Shown here one piece after another: positions 25,395-35,800 of a stretch of 64,000 nt of DNA. How positions within the stretch are numbered: position 1 is the stretch's first letter; every line of letters begins with the position of its first letter. The DNA lies in assembly GCA_029931535.1 (NCBI GenBank), contig JAQPZY010000728.1, positions 209,001 to 273,000 on the forward strand. Direction: 5' to 3'. Made by a program: the position numbers and the translations under genes. Source of the stretch: Margaritifera margaritifera. Taxonomy: Eukaryota > Mollusca > Bivalvia > Unionida > Margaritiferidae. The notes under the pieces are model-generated. The model was not told the DNA's origin and did not search any database. It was given only the letters and a program-made list of their open reading frames with translations.

Positions 25395-26240
25395 ATGACA
25401 ATAATATGTAGCGAGTTTTATACCAAAACATAGAAAAACTGCTGATAAACTGAGGGACCAGTTACGCTAACTAGACAGTTCTTTGGCATATGCGTCCAAC
25501 ACTGATCTTGAAACTCTACGCAAAATGGCTTATGATATACTTAATCTTGTGAGGTTATATGATGATTATATGTACTTTGGATATTCGTTAAAGGAAGCTG
25601 ATGAAATTGTATGCGTTTTGAACACTGATCTTGAAACACTAAAGTTCTAGTCTCACCAATGGTTTGTGAAGTTTAATCCAAACAAAACCGATTTTATATG
25701 TTTATTAAAGTTGTCAGTTTCCCTCTCAAATCTAGTCTTTCACAATACTTAGCTTTACACGATGTCATATGCATGTGGGTCCAATTTTTTTGTAGTAACG
25801 GAAATTGGGCATAACATATACACGATGTATGTAATTATGTATCCAACACTTTTACAAGACTCTGACAGATTAGAAGAAACTCCAGTTAGATACAGCACGA
25901 ATTGTTACTGGACTTACCAGAAGTACCAGAATTGAAAACATGTTTTGGAAAACTGTTTGGTCAAAATGTTGCGAAAGACGAAAACAACACAAATGATGTA
26001 CCTTGTATAAAATTATGGAGAGATAATGCCCATTTTATATGTATCATCTATTACCGCCTGTCTTACGCCTAATCTAACAAGTTATAATCTAAAAAAATAG
26101 ATTTGATTGCAAAATTCCACATTTTAGATTAGAAATATCAAGGAGGTAATTTATTACTTTGACCTGATCTTGGTGGAACAACATTCCTGAAAATGTAAGA
26201 CTTGCCCTATCCTTGTGGGAATTTAGATGACTTATAACTA
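25395..26240 (+). pseudogene. LINE reverse transcriptase C-terminus (CR1/L2-like), decayed
   Basis: Plus-strand translation gives a broken but clear end of a non-LTR reverse transcriptase. YDDYMYFGYSLKEADEI is a relic of the YADD box, followed by VLNTDLETLK, a stop at 25648-25650, and WFVKFNPNKTDFI. Further on, LDTARIVTGLTRSTRIENMF and CCERRKQHK are the C-terminal thumb-side motifs of CR1/L2-type LINEs. Weak similarity continues through WNNIPENVRLAL to about 26225. Stops and indels are frequent and no upstream RT or endonuclease domain is visible. The family assignment is from motif style only. Confidence 0.7.
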
Positions 26241-26579
26241 ACTATATACTTACTATATATACGGTGAGAGGAAATATTCTATCCTCCATGCAATAATTAA
26301 AAATAATTGTAGCGCTCTAATTAAATAACCGTTATGGAGATCAAGGCAGGATTTTAATATTCTAATAATCTGATTTGCTCTTTCTGTTTCAGCATTCATT
26401 TATTGTTCCAGCAACACCATCTCCCCTTCCTTTATCTGCTTTTACAAGAATAATGTATTATACAGATTTTTGGTATGCTGATAGAATTGTATGGATCTTG
26501 TTGTGAAGGTCCTTCCAACAATGAGACAAGAGATTTCCAAACGACTCACGTTACAGTTGGATTGTTACAAAACAATTTG
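26241..26579. other. Non-coding stretch
   Basis: Unique AT-rich DNA. It contains a good-looking polypyrimidine-AG sequence near 26402 but no coherent exon. Confidence 0.4.
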
Positions 26580-26723
26580 TGCACACAGTACCCACTAATA
26601 ATTATATACAAAATACGCACACAGTACGCACTAATAATGATATATAAAATATGTACATAGAACCCACTATTAATGATGTACAAAATATGCACATTGTACC
26701 CACTAATAATTTTTTACAAAACT
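26580..26723. repeat. Minisatellite, 4 x 36 bp
   Basis: Four units of exactly 36 bp (26580, 26616, 26652, 26688). Each begins TGCACACAGTACCCACTAAT or a variant and ends ACAAAATA. Substitutions only, no indels between units. Confidence 0.95.
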
Positions 26724-26892
26724 AATGACTCAGCACAAGAATTTACTAGATTTGAGCTAAGTAGCTCTCGAAAACACAGTATGGGATTTTAGAAGTCAGC
26801 ACTTTAATGTCGGGGTCAGACGTCATATGTGGAAAGACGGCTTTTTAAAAAATCTGACTTGGTTAGTATGAAGCATACTGTTTCATTTTGTA

Positions 26893-27120
26893 CAGGAGAG
26901 GATCTTAAAGGTAATTCAGAGGCGGAAGGGTGGAAATAAATGATCCTAAAAAATGATCGCGAAACAACCGATACGTTTCCTGGAGTAAGTTTTCTGTTCA
27001 GTAAGATGGTTACAATTATGACCAGGAAACGCTTGAAATGCAGCTGTGGATTCCATCCCACAGACTCCACGCCCATTTGCTTAGCCCATCCACCCAAAGA
27101 TATTTTCGGATCCGCCACTG
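26893..27120 (+). mobile_element. hAT-like non-autonomous element, uninterrupted copy
   Basis: About 228 bp. The left end CAGGAGAGGATC and right end GGATCCGCCACTG are degenerate forms of the CAGGGGCGGATCC terminus seen at 41603. The core carries CGTTTCCTGGAGTAAGTTTT, AAGATGGTTACAATTATGACC, AGGAAACGCTTGAAATGCAG. There is no SINE in the core, so it serves as the uninterrupted reference for the nested copies. No clear 8-bp target duplication remains. Confidence 0.7.
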
Positions 27121-28650
27121 GTAATCAAAATTCAGCTCTCTATTTGAATGCTGTCAATGATCATGTCGTTTTATAAGATGCAGAACAAACAAAAACAAAA
27201 GTATGCAGAATACTTCTCGAGTCAAGCGACCTTGTCTGCAACCATATACATGTAAAATTATAATATGTTAGAGAATTACCAAATGGTGTGTGGTGCTGAG
27301 GACCCTATGACAGGTTATGGACCAATAACGCAGCCGTAAAAAAGTGTATAGACCGAAGCGATCCATGTTCGTTTTTTGGGGTGACCGATTGGTCCGTAAA
27401 CTGCCACACAGGGCCTTCCAGCACCATGCAATATTTATTACATTATACCGAATCAGTATCGATATCGATATTTTGTAAAGAGAAGTACTATAGAAATGTA
27501 TCATTCCCGCACGCAGCACGTGACTTATATAAAGAAACGGACAGGGCGGTCCATATCACATTTTATGGACCGATCGAGTTGAAAGGGATAAAAAAGGAAC
27601 TTAAATGTTTGATGTATTATACTTGTTGCAATAACAAACGGACTTTCATAAAAATCTCAACATATCTCGTTAAAATCGAAGAAAGCATTAACTCTAGAAA
27701 CAGATAAATATAATATTGCAGTTTGTTATTCCGTCAATTCTATTCTGATTGATGAAAGTTGCCTAAATATATTTACTTGTAGACACGGAAGCGTTTAATG
27801 CTTTTAAATGCATCTTTTATTTTTTTCACATCAATTTAAAAAGCAATATATACAAATATTAAAGTGTTACATTCTCATCATGACGCTAATATATCATACT
27901 CATGATAATGAGAAATTGCAATAACGTTTTTTTCGAGTCATACAATTCACGGTCAAGCTCCATATTCTCGAAACTTTATGAGAACGAAAATCAAGCTCAA
28001 GAACAAAGTCTGAAATCTTTGGCGATATGTACACTTAGTGAGAATACTGTCAGAATCATGAACTTATGGAGTTTTCTTAACTTTGTTATTCAATTAGCAC
28101 GCTAAATTTCAATTAGTTAGTGTACTTCGTTATAAAACATTACTCGGCTCCAAACTGATAAATCAAAAGGCTCCATGTTACATTTCGAGTAAGATTTCTT
28201 AGTCCGGAGTACAATTTCTTATTCGAAATGTCGAGTAATATTTGACGGAGGGACCTGATTTGGGGATTGTGAGTTTCTTGTTTTAAAAAGGCCAAAATTC
28301 ATAAGGGAGAACTAAATTAAAGTGAAAAATATTGCATTTAATATCGGATGTACTTGATAGCGGTTGAAAATTAATAGCAGACATACTCTATAGCGGAAAA
28401 GGTAAAATAATGAACACAGAGCCTTTAAGCGTGTCCCTCTAGAAGATTTGGGCGAGATTTTGCGATGTGTTTGAAAAATAAATCATGATAAAAAGATTGT
28501 ATGCGAAGCAGAGGACATTGTCCATGCGCTCTTATCTTTTTCACTGAGACAAATAAAACACAATATTTTAGATGAAATAGGTGATATCTACGGAGATGAT
28601 ACAATTATTTTTCTAAATTGATGTTTTTTTTTAGGGAAATGGCAAAAGCT
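27121..28650. other. Non-coding stretch
   Basis: Unique AT-rich DNA with a short inverted repeat at 28181-28230. Frames of 100 codons or so near 27381-27707 have no recognisable features. Confidence 0.5.
28181..28230. repeat. Short inverted repeat
   Basis: Arms CATTTCGAGTAAGA (28181-28194) and TCTTATTCGAAATG (28217-28230) pair with one mismatch around a 22-nt loop. Confidence 0.75.
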
Positions 28651-28748
28651 TTTTAGTATACGGGATTTGTATAGTAATTTGTTTCCGGGACGACTCATTT
28701 TTTAGTATACGGGATTTGTATAGTAATTTGTTTCCGGGACGCCTCATT
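28651..28748. repeat. Tandem duplication, 2 x 49 bp
   Basis: The 49-bp unit starting TTTTAGTATACGGGATTTGT is repeated almost exactly at 28651 and 28700. The only clear difference is GACGACTCAT versus GACGCCTCAT, so it is recent. Confidence 0.95.
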
Positions 28749-31700
28749 TCTTAATACGTTTCTTTTAAAAAAGTTACGATGCAGGTAATGCAATAGCGAG
28801 AGCATTTCATGCATTCAAATCTAAATTTCCAAAAGTCAACTCCGTAAAATTCAGAATTAAGTTCCAATGTATTAATTTGCATCATAACTGTTGCTGATTT
28901 AAAGGACAAAATGGTGTTATGTCTCTGAAATTTTATTCATTTATTGAAAACAAAAAACAAACAAATGAACAACAAACGCTAGTGTACATCAGAGACGCAC
29001 AACAACATTTTGGTATGGCTGGGCTAGCCGGCTTGAAGGTGTTTTCAAAGAGGCTTCAGTTAGTTTGTTGGGCAATGAGAGTAAAATTCCTATCAGCCGA
29101 CCCGGCCTGATGTGTGAATTTGATTCTGGTACTCCTGCGTAGATTTCATCACGCATTTCACTGACCTACCGAGCTATATGAAGAACATCAAATCAAGATT
29201 GAACGTATCTCAATTAGGAAGCAAATATAACTGCTGTTTTTTTTCTGACAATTTTTTTTATTTTTTCCATGAAGCTTTACATCATATATGATCATCACAT
29301 ACTTTAAAGATAAGAATAGAAGGGCTACCTTAGCGTAGAAGGTTAAATAAACGTAACAAACCCGTAGTTAGTGTTAGCTGAAAAAATCAGGGAATAAAGT
29401 CTTTATTAAAGTGTCCATGATGTTCATGAATATTAATAAGTTTGCTGCAGGTATTATTATATTTGTTTTTAAAAATAGCATTAATATGTCGCTGTCAGTA
29501 TGTTCCTATCTTTGGTAAGATGCTGAATTCTTTTTGGTAATGTTTAGACTCATGAAAGATGAAACATATCAATTTTAATTAGTCTTTGGTATGTTTTACT
29601 TGAAGGTCAGCTTATATTGAGGGCCCTTTTACATTCCAGTCATTCACAGGCAAAATTTTCTATCGGTTGTTTTAAGACTATTTTATTCTGGGCCTTGTTA
29701 AAGAAAATTAGACCGTGAATCTTTGTTTCGTACAACTTTGACATTGTATTTGATAGAGTTGGTGGTGGTGGAGAAGGTTACGCTGTTGCTAACAATGATT
29801 TTGGTAATGAGTGCTATAACGATGAACAAGACGACGATCTTTTTTGTAAACCTCGACAGTACAATTTTCATAGGTTGAGCTTTAATGTGTGGTAAGAGGA
29901 AGACATGATGCATCTATGACAAATGTAATATTTAATCTTTAAATCTACAAATAATATATCTTGGCTCGAAATAGTATGACTCGAACTTTAAAACGATTTT
30001 GATACATATGCAATGTCAACTGATATGATTCTGATCTTGGGCGTATTAGCGTTATCTTGTTGATTAAAGGCAGCACTTTCTGTAAGTTGATGATGGAAGA
30101 ACCAAAACTGCCAAAGATCAGTACATTCCATCCATTAGTAAATAGGATGTCTTGATTTCATCTACCTCACACAGAGTATTTAGCATTCTTTTCCACATAA
30201 TATCTGATTTGGCATTGGATTCACAAAGTTCCTTAACTTCAGTGTGCACTCAGACTCAAAGTTGCCTTTGTCAGAGATCTTGTATTTGTTAATTGTTGAA
30301 AATAACTATATTTATTTAACATATATATGTATATAAATGTGTCGTTACTTTGAAATCTCATGTATTGTAATTAGTTTATTTAATGTGAGCTATTAGTGTG
30401 CACTCAAGTTTCGTGAATAGGAGATCAGAATTTTCATCTGAGTCTCACTTTGCTGTACTTAATTGTAACACTGTATATATTGGCTTGATTCGTTATATGA
30501 TATGTACTATTGGTTGCAAAACCCATATCCCCCCCCCCAAAAAAAAAACAAACAAAAAAACAACACACACACACAAAGTTAACCCTTGTGCTAAATATTT
30601 CAGTTGCCAATGCAAATATCAGACATTAAATGACGATACTACATGATTTATCGGTAATTCGCGTTAAGTACAAATATACATGTGTCTATATAATTCAGAC
30701 AATACATCAAATCTTTCACACTATTCTTGGACCGTATTAATAATTGGATTGGAGGACCCTAAAGGCTCATTACATAAAAATATCTGGATTTGACCAAAAC
30801 CTTTCTCTCATATAATCATAGCAGGCTCTAAAACAAAATCTATTTTTTCAGAAATCTTGTAAGGACCAATACGAAGCGTGTATATAAAAAAGGTCTAATA
30901 TAAATTGCGAGGTAAACAGTAATTTATATCAATATTGATACAGCAACAATATATGAATAAATTAATTAACGGTTACAAATGTTTGATGTCAGAGTTACTA
31001 TAATTGCACACATGTGGTGAGAATAAGTTGGAGTAGGAAGAGCCTACCAAATAATCCATCACTCATTTACTATTTATAACCTATCTTTAAAGACAGGTGA
31101 TCTTTAAAAACAGATGTTGATAATGACAATTTTAGTGCACAGAGAAACATGTACAACAGAAACAGCTGATATATTTAACTGTGCCTTTGATTAGCAAGAA
31201 ACGCTGGTTTATAACTCAAGGCATAAGCTGACATAAATTAGTGAAACGTTATAACAAGTTTTTTTATGGTATATGAGTACATAGAAATGTTTGCAGTCAA
31301 TAACATTAAAAAGTAACTAGTGGGTCAAAGAAAGTTTTTTCAGGAAGAAAACAGCATGAAAATACAGCGAAATGGATAGAAAGTTTTCAGTCATATTTAG
31401 CTCATCATTAAAGATCTAAACGATAACAGTTGTAAAAAAATTTCAGGGAATAAAGAAAGAAAGAAAGAACTATTTCAAAATTATACCAGTTTGTTCAAAA
31501 TTATTTTTGTCAAAATTACAAGACAATTCAGAAGAATCGGCAGTTATGAAGTAAAGACATTTCGTCAAGGTTTTTATTGTTTACTCATCTAAACAGATTT
31601 TTCCATGCAAATAATATGAAAAATATACTTGTTTTTACATTGTTAAGAATAGAGAAGATAAACACTTCATGTCAAAATGATGAAGACCATTTAGTTTTTA

Positions 31701-31866
31701 TGTTATGCAATACAACCTATACATTATCCCACCCCACCCCATCTCCGATATATTTGCTTATATTTTTAGACAACTAATTGTTATTGGAATATCTTTAAAC
31801 TAACAAACTAACAAACTAACTCGCTTACCAACTAACTAACCTACTACTAGGTAACCAACGAACTAT
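28749..31866. other. Non-coding AT-rich stretch
   Basis: Unique sequence, with C and A runs near 30530-30560 and an ACTAACAA repeat near 31798-31850. Nothing else recognised. Confidence 0.55.
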
Positions 31867-31881
31867 CACACAGACACACAC

Positions 31882-31957
<76 letters not shown>
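31867..31957. repeat. (CA)n-(TA)n compound microsatellite
   Basis: CA repeats (31867-31911, with G interruptions) run into TA repeats (31912-31957). Confidence 0.95.
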
Positions 31958-31959
<2 letters not shown>

Positions 31960-32555
31960 CATGCATATGCTTTTGTGTAAACGATATAGCTTTTGTGAGG
32001 GGATGCCACGTATCAGGTATTATGTATATAAAATATATTTTAAAACACTATTACTATCCGTACGTTCTCGTGAAATAGATTAGTATTTAGAGTATGTATG
32101 ACTTCAGACGTCTTTGTAGACTACAGGCTAATCTTTGATGCTGACTCGCGCGTGTTTTGTAACCCACTTGTCAGATATTCAAACAGATGAATAATGTCAT
32201 TCCGATCTGCATCTGGGTACAGCAAAGCCAATCTGTTGATTCAAGTTTATTTTATTATGAATATCTTACCACAGTTCAAATAAATTGTTTCATAGCTGAT
32301 AACAACAAATCTCAGTTCGTCCGTATTAACATGGGTAAACTCAGAGGTTGATGTATTGAACGTAATCCACTATTCAGGAAACAAAGGAAGGCTCCATGTT
32401 AAAATGTTATTCCTCATTGACAGAGACTAAACTATAACACATTTCTGTCATCAAATTAGGTATGAAATCGTAAAAGTGAGAAATAGTCTGCAGACAAGTT
32501 TCTACTTTCTCCATGCCTTGCATTTTATGTTTGCAAATGTTCATGTCGCAAATAC
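31958..32555. other. Non-coding stretch
   Basis: Unique DNA. I see nothing in it. Confidence 0.5.
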
Positions 32556-32741
32556 TACTGTCTGTACTCGCTTATAAGTGGCATCCATCTGCATAATGTG
32601 CCGGCAGATCTATGTTATTAGTTTTAATAAGGAATCGTAAAATGCTGCATAGATCCAGATTTGCTGGCGCATTATGCGATGGCAGACCTGGGTGTATACT
32701 GTTTGTGGTTAGATCCGACTTACAAGCGAGTATTGACGGTG
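32556..32741. mobile_element. Palindromic double-hairpin MITE, copy C (internally deleted)
   Basis: The left terminus TACTGTCTGTACTCGCTTAT and the right terminus ending TACAAGCGAGTATTGACGGT match the family. The first arm of hairpin 1 is deleted: sequence passes straight from the terminal repeat to CATAATGTGCCGGCAGATCT. Hairpin 2 is present (TAGATCCAGATTTGCTGG ... GATGGCAGACCTGGGT). Shorter than the other complete copies by about 30 bp. Confidence 0.82.
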
Positions 32742-33330
32742 ATTATCTTTTCTAAAAGTACATCATCTACATTTGTCATTTTTACTTTAGACGCTTCGAT
32801 TCAAATAATATCAATAACACATGGCTCAATAAGCTTTCTATATACATTGTCTCTGGATGCTTTTCACTACAGCAGAGCCATCTGTTGCCTCCATATTAAT
32901 AATAACGATTACTGTAAATGTCAGTTAATTTTGTTTTAAAAAAATTCACGTTTAGCAGGAGTTACGTCCCTTCATCCGATATTGCTTAGATTGATTCCGA
33001 CAGTGATTATAGAAGGAGAATGTACAGTTTTATTCATGGCTTAAAATCCTGTTGTTAAAATATATTTTTCTCTGTTACAAAGTACAGTTTAATTTCTTTG
33101 ATGTCATAATACTGTCAAAAAGTTGACTTTCTTGTTTTACGTTTCAGTCAAGACATTCTGATTTTCCCGAAATCATGCAGTTGCAATTCCGATCTATATA
33201 AACAATAAAGAATGGATTCAAAGGAATAACGCTTTTTATTCAGTGTAAATCCGATTTGCATTACATCAACACTGAGTTCAAACCAATTGGGCGCGTCATC
33301 TAAAAGTTTCTAACAATGCTTCCATTAGAC
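32742..33330. other. Non-coding stretch
   Basis: Unique DNA. I see nothing in it. Confidence 0.5.
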
Positions 33331-33546
33331 ATAGTCATGTAAAGTTTGTAAATTCAAAGTTTTCTTTTGTTTTTATTGTTTGCATTATTTGTCTTTTTTG
33401 TAATTGCTTTCGACAAAGACTCAAGGAGAGTCGAAAGCGCTTATGTAATAAAAATTTATTTAGCATTTATTTCAATCAATCCTTAACACACGCGATCTCC
33501 TGCCCGATGCAGTGCATATAAAAGGAATGTCATATGATTTTGTATT
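33331..33546 (+). mobile_element. Solo Penelope-like 3' tail
   Basis: Matches the tail at 8214-8456: GTCATGTAAAGTTTGTAAATTC, TTTATTGTTTGCATTATTTG, then AAAGACTCAAGGAGAGTCGAAAG (33415-33437), TTCAATCAATCC, ACACACGCGATC, CAGTGCA and CATATGATTTTGTATT, followed by a simple repeat. No coding part of the element is attached, so it is a severely 5'-truncated insertion. Confidence 0.82.
33406..33438 (+). repeat. Perfect 9-bp stem in Penelope tail
   Basis: GCTTTCGAC (33406-33414) and GTCGAAAGC (33430-33438) are perfect complements. An overlapping alternative stem is GACTC (33418-33422) with GAGTC (33428-33432), followed by GAAA. The stem is conserved in weaker form at the other two tails. Confidence 0.8.
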
Positions 33547-33564
33547 CTCTCTCTCTCTCTCTTT

Positions 33565-33640
<76 letters not shown>
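33547..33640. repeat. (CT)n-(TA)n compound microsatellite
   Basis: CT repeats followed by about 73 bp of TA repeats, directly downstream of the solo Penelope tail. Confidence 0.95.
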
Positions 33641-33643
<3 letters not shown>

Positions 33644-33675
33644 GCATAGTGTTCCAAAACCGAATTGCATTTTTT

Positions 33676-33704
33676 GGGGGTGTGGTGGGGGGGGGGGTGA
33701 GGGG
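33676..33704 (+). other. Potential G-quadruplex run
   Basis: GGGGG, then TGTGGT, then about eleven G, TGA and GGGG give four or more G tracts within 30 nt. Structural potential only; no gene is nearby. Confidence 0.5.
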
Positions 33705-35246
33705 TAAATGACCGATAACATATTCCACATACATATAATTCAAAGTGTTATCGTGCCCATCTAGCTACAAGAAATACGACTGAACAAATTACAGAAAATT
33801 CATGTTGTTTTTGCAGTCATTGCCTTGAGGAAGAAAATAACTTCTTTTTCATCCTTTCCCTACTTGATTTACCAATTTGAAAGAGACTTTTCAAACTATC
33901 TCGTAGCATGCTTTTATCTTCCTTCCAGAAAGGTAAAAGAACACGATGCGTTGGTAATTGACAGTAGCTTGCAAACGAAGAACGAAAAAAAAAAACAACA
34001 ACAAAATAACAATTTAAAAAACATATTTACAGTTTTGACAGATAAAATCTCCATAAAGGTAAGTAAAAATGAGCCTAAAATTCTGAAAGCATTTTTTTTT
34101 TCATTCCTAATGTATGAAATATTTAGTTCAATGTAAATATATGGAGTATGTCAAGTCCCCAGGATAAAGCAAACCAAGAATCATAAGAACACATTTATCG
34201 TCAAGTAATTAAATAATACAGATTTGCAACATTTAAGACATTGTAAATGACGTTGTTCAATTCTTTGGAAGAGCAATGAAAACATATTTTGGAAAACAAA
34301 AAACAACAACTACATGGAGCTATAGAAACGAAGGGAATAATTTTCTAGCCTACACTACAGGGGCAACAGAACAAACTGCCGAGATTTAGTTTTCTAAGTC
34401 TTGTATATCGTCGAGATTTGACATCATAAAATGATTTATAATAATCACAACAATTATGACTTCTGAAATGGAATGAAAGCAAACAAGGGGCACCAATAGA
34501 TGGGGACAACAGATATAGTATTGCTGTTGGTATAACCCAGGAATCTGTTGTACTGTTAACTTAAAGGAAATTATAGGAGAGGTTGTGCATCAAGAAATTT
34601 TTTAAAAATATAGTGATAAAGGTATAAACTGACTAAATAGAAGGATTTTGAAGAACATCTTTATACCTTGCAGTGACTTTACTGTCCATTTTTGTGACCT
34701 AATTTGAAATATACCAATCAAGTTCTGTGCCCATATCCAAGAAAGTACAACTGCTCAATGGAAATGCAAAATTAAAATTAAAAAATACAGATCTTGCCTA
34801 GAATATATGTAGGTTTCTATGAGGACAGTCTCCGGAAACTCAAACTTCCATCCCTTGCATATTGCCGATTTAGAAGTGATATGATATGAAATCGTTTGAA
34901 TAATCACTGCAAAGTATGCTACTCGTCACATAAAAGACTGGTTTGCTGTTTGCTGTTATAATACACCATTATGTCTATGTATTTTTGTAGGCGTTATTCA
35001 TTTACTGAATCTACAATATTCTGTTCAAAAAATCTGTTAGGTATTTTAAATAACATCATTAATAAAAAAATATTAATGGTTTATCTCGGATAATTTTAAC
35101 ATTTTGTACCTTTAATTTTTAGAATTTACTTTTTCATTGGCACCATATATACAGGATTGTGATGATGTGCCAGACATGCTCATTTTATCTATCTATCTGT
35201 TAATATTTTGTTTGTTTTTCAGCTTCCCACCATCCTACTTGCTACC
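33705..35246. other. Non-coding stretch
   Basis: Unique AT-rich DNA with A-rich runs near 33990-34020. I see no gene. Confidence 0.55.
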
Positions 35247-35425
35247 TACCGTATATACTCCAGTATAAGTCGAATTCAACTGCAAACAACATAGACCCTG
35301 ATCTGCAGTCGCATAATCCGCTGGCAGATCAGGGTCTATGTTGTTTGTTCTACTGATTATTCCTAAGAAACTGTATAGACCCAGATCTGCCTGCGCATTA
35401 TGCAACGGGAGATCAGTGTCTAAAT
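35247..35425. mobile_element. Palindromic double-hairpin MITE, copy D (reversed, truncated)
   Basis: Begins TACCGTATATACTCCAGTAT and carries both hairpins, but in the opposite order to copies A, B and E. The GACCCTGATCTGC hairpin is first (about 35283-35348), the CTACTGATTATTCCTAAG spacer next (reverse complement of the usual spacer), and the GACCCAGATCTGCC hairpin last. The distal terminal repeat is missing after GAGATCAGTGTCTAA, so the copy is inverted and truncated. Confidence 0.82.
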
Positions 35426-35595
35426 GTGAAAGTGTACTTGTGCAATAAATTGGCTTTATTTGCTATTCATTGTTCCCATACACGTCATAAAAATGTAGAC
35501 GTCTGCCCTCTTAAGTCTCCATAAAACCCCATGATTCTCTGATAGAACATACAGGGGCTCGGTATCATAGAGGAGACCCAGTTTTCAATGCATCT

Positions 35596-35800
35596 GTAAG
35601 TACTACCATTAGACATAATTTTGCTTTGATTTGCAAATACATGCTGTTTAGTGAGTGACGTATCTGAGGGACATGATATTTCTATTTAATCACCATTTTT
35701 TTCTTCTTTTTATTCTTGCAGATAATGTCGGTTTTGTGTGGATCGTAAACTCCACTGGACATATGGATGGAAATTACGACAGCAAATCCATCTAGCAGAG
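35596..35800 (+). other. Possible small intron and exon (splice-site pair)
   Basis: A strong donor-like sequence, CATCT|GTAAGTACT (GT at 35596), is followed 126 bp later by a pyrimidine-rich tract ending TTCTTGCAG (35713-35721). Next comes a 79-bp segment (35722-35800) that ends CAGAG|GTAACAAC, another donor-like site. The 79-bp segment has one frame open for 24 codons (NVGFVWIVNSTGHMDGN) up to a TAG. The open frames on the two sides do not join in phase across the intron. It could be a non-coding or UTR exon, or chance. No protein family recognised. Confidence 0.2.
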
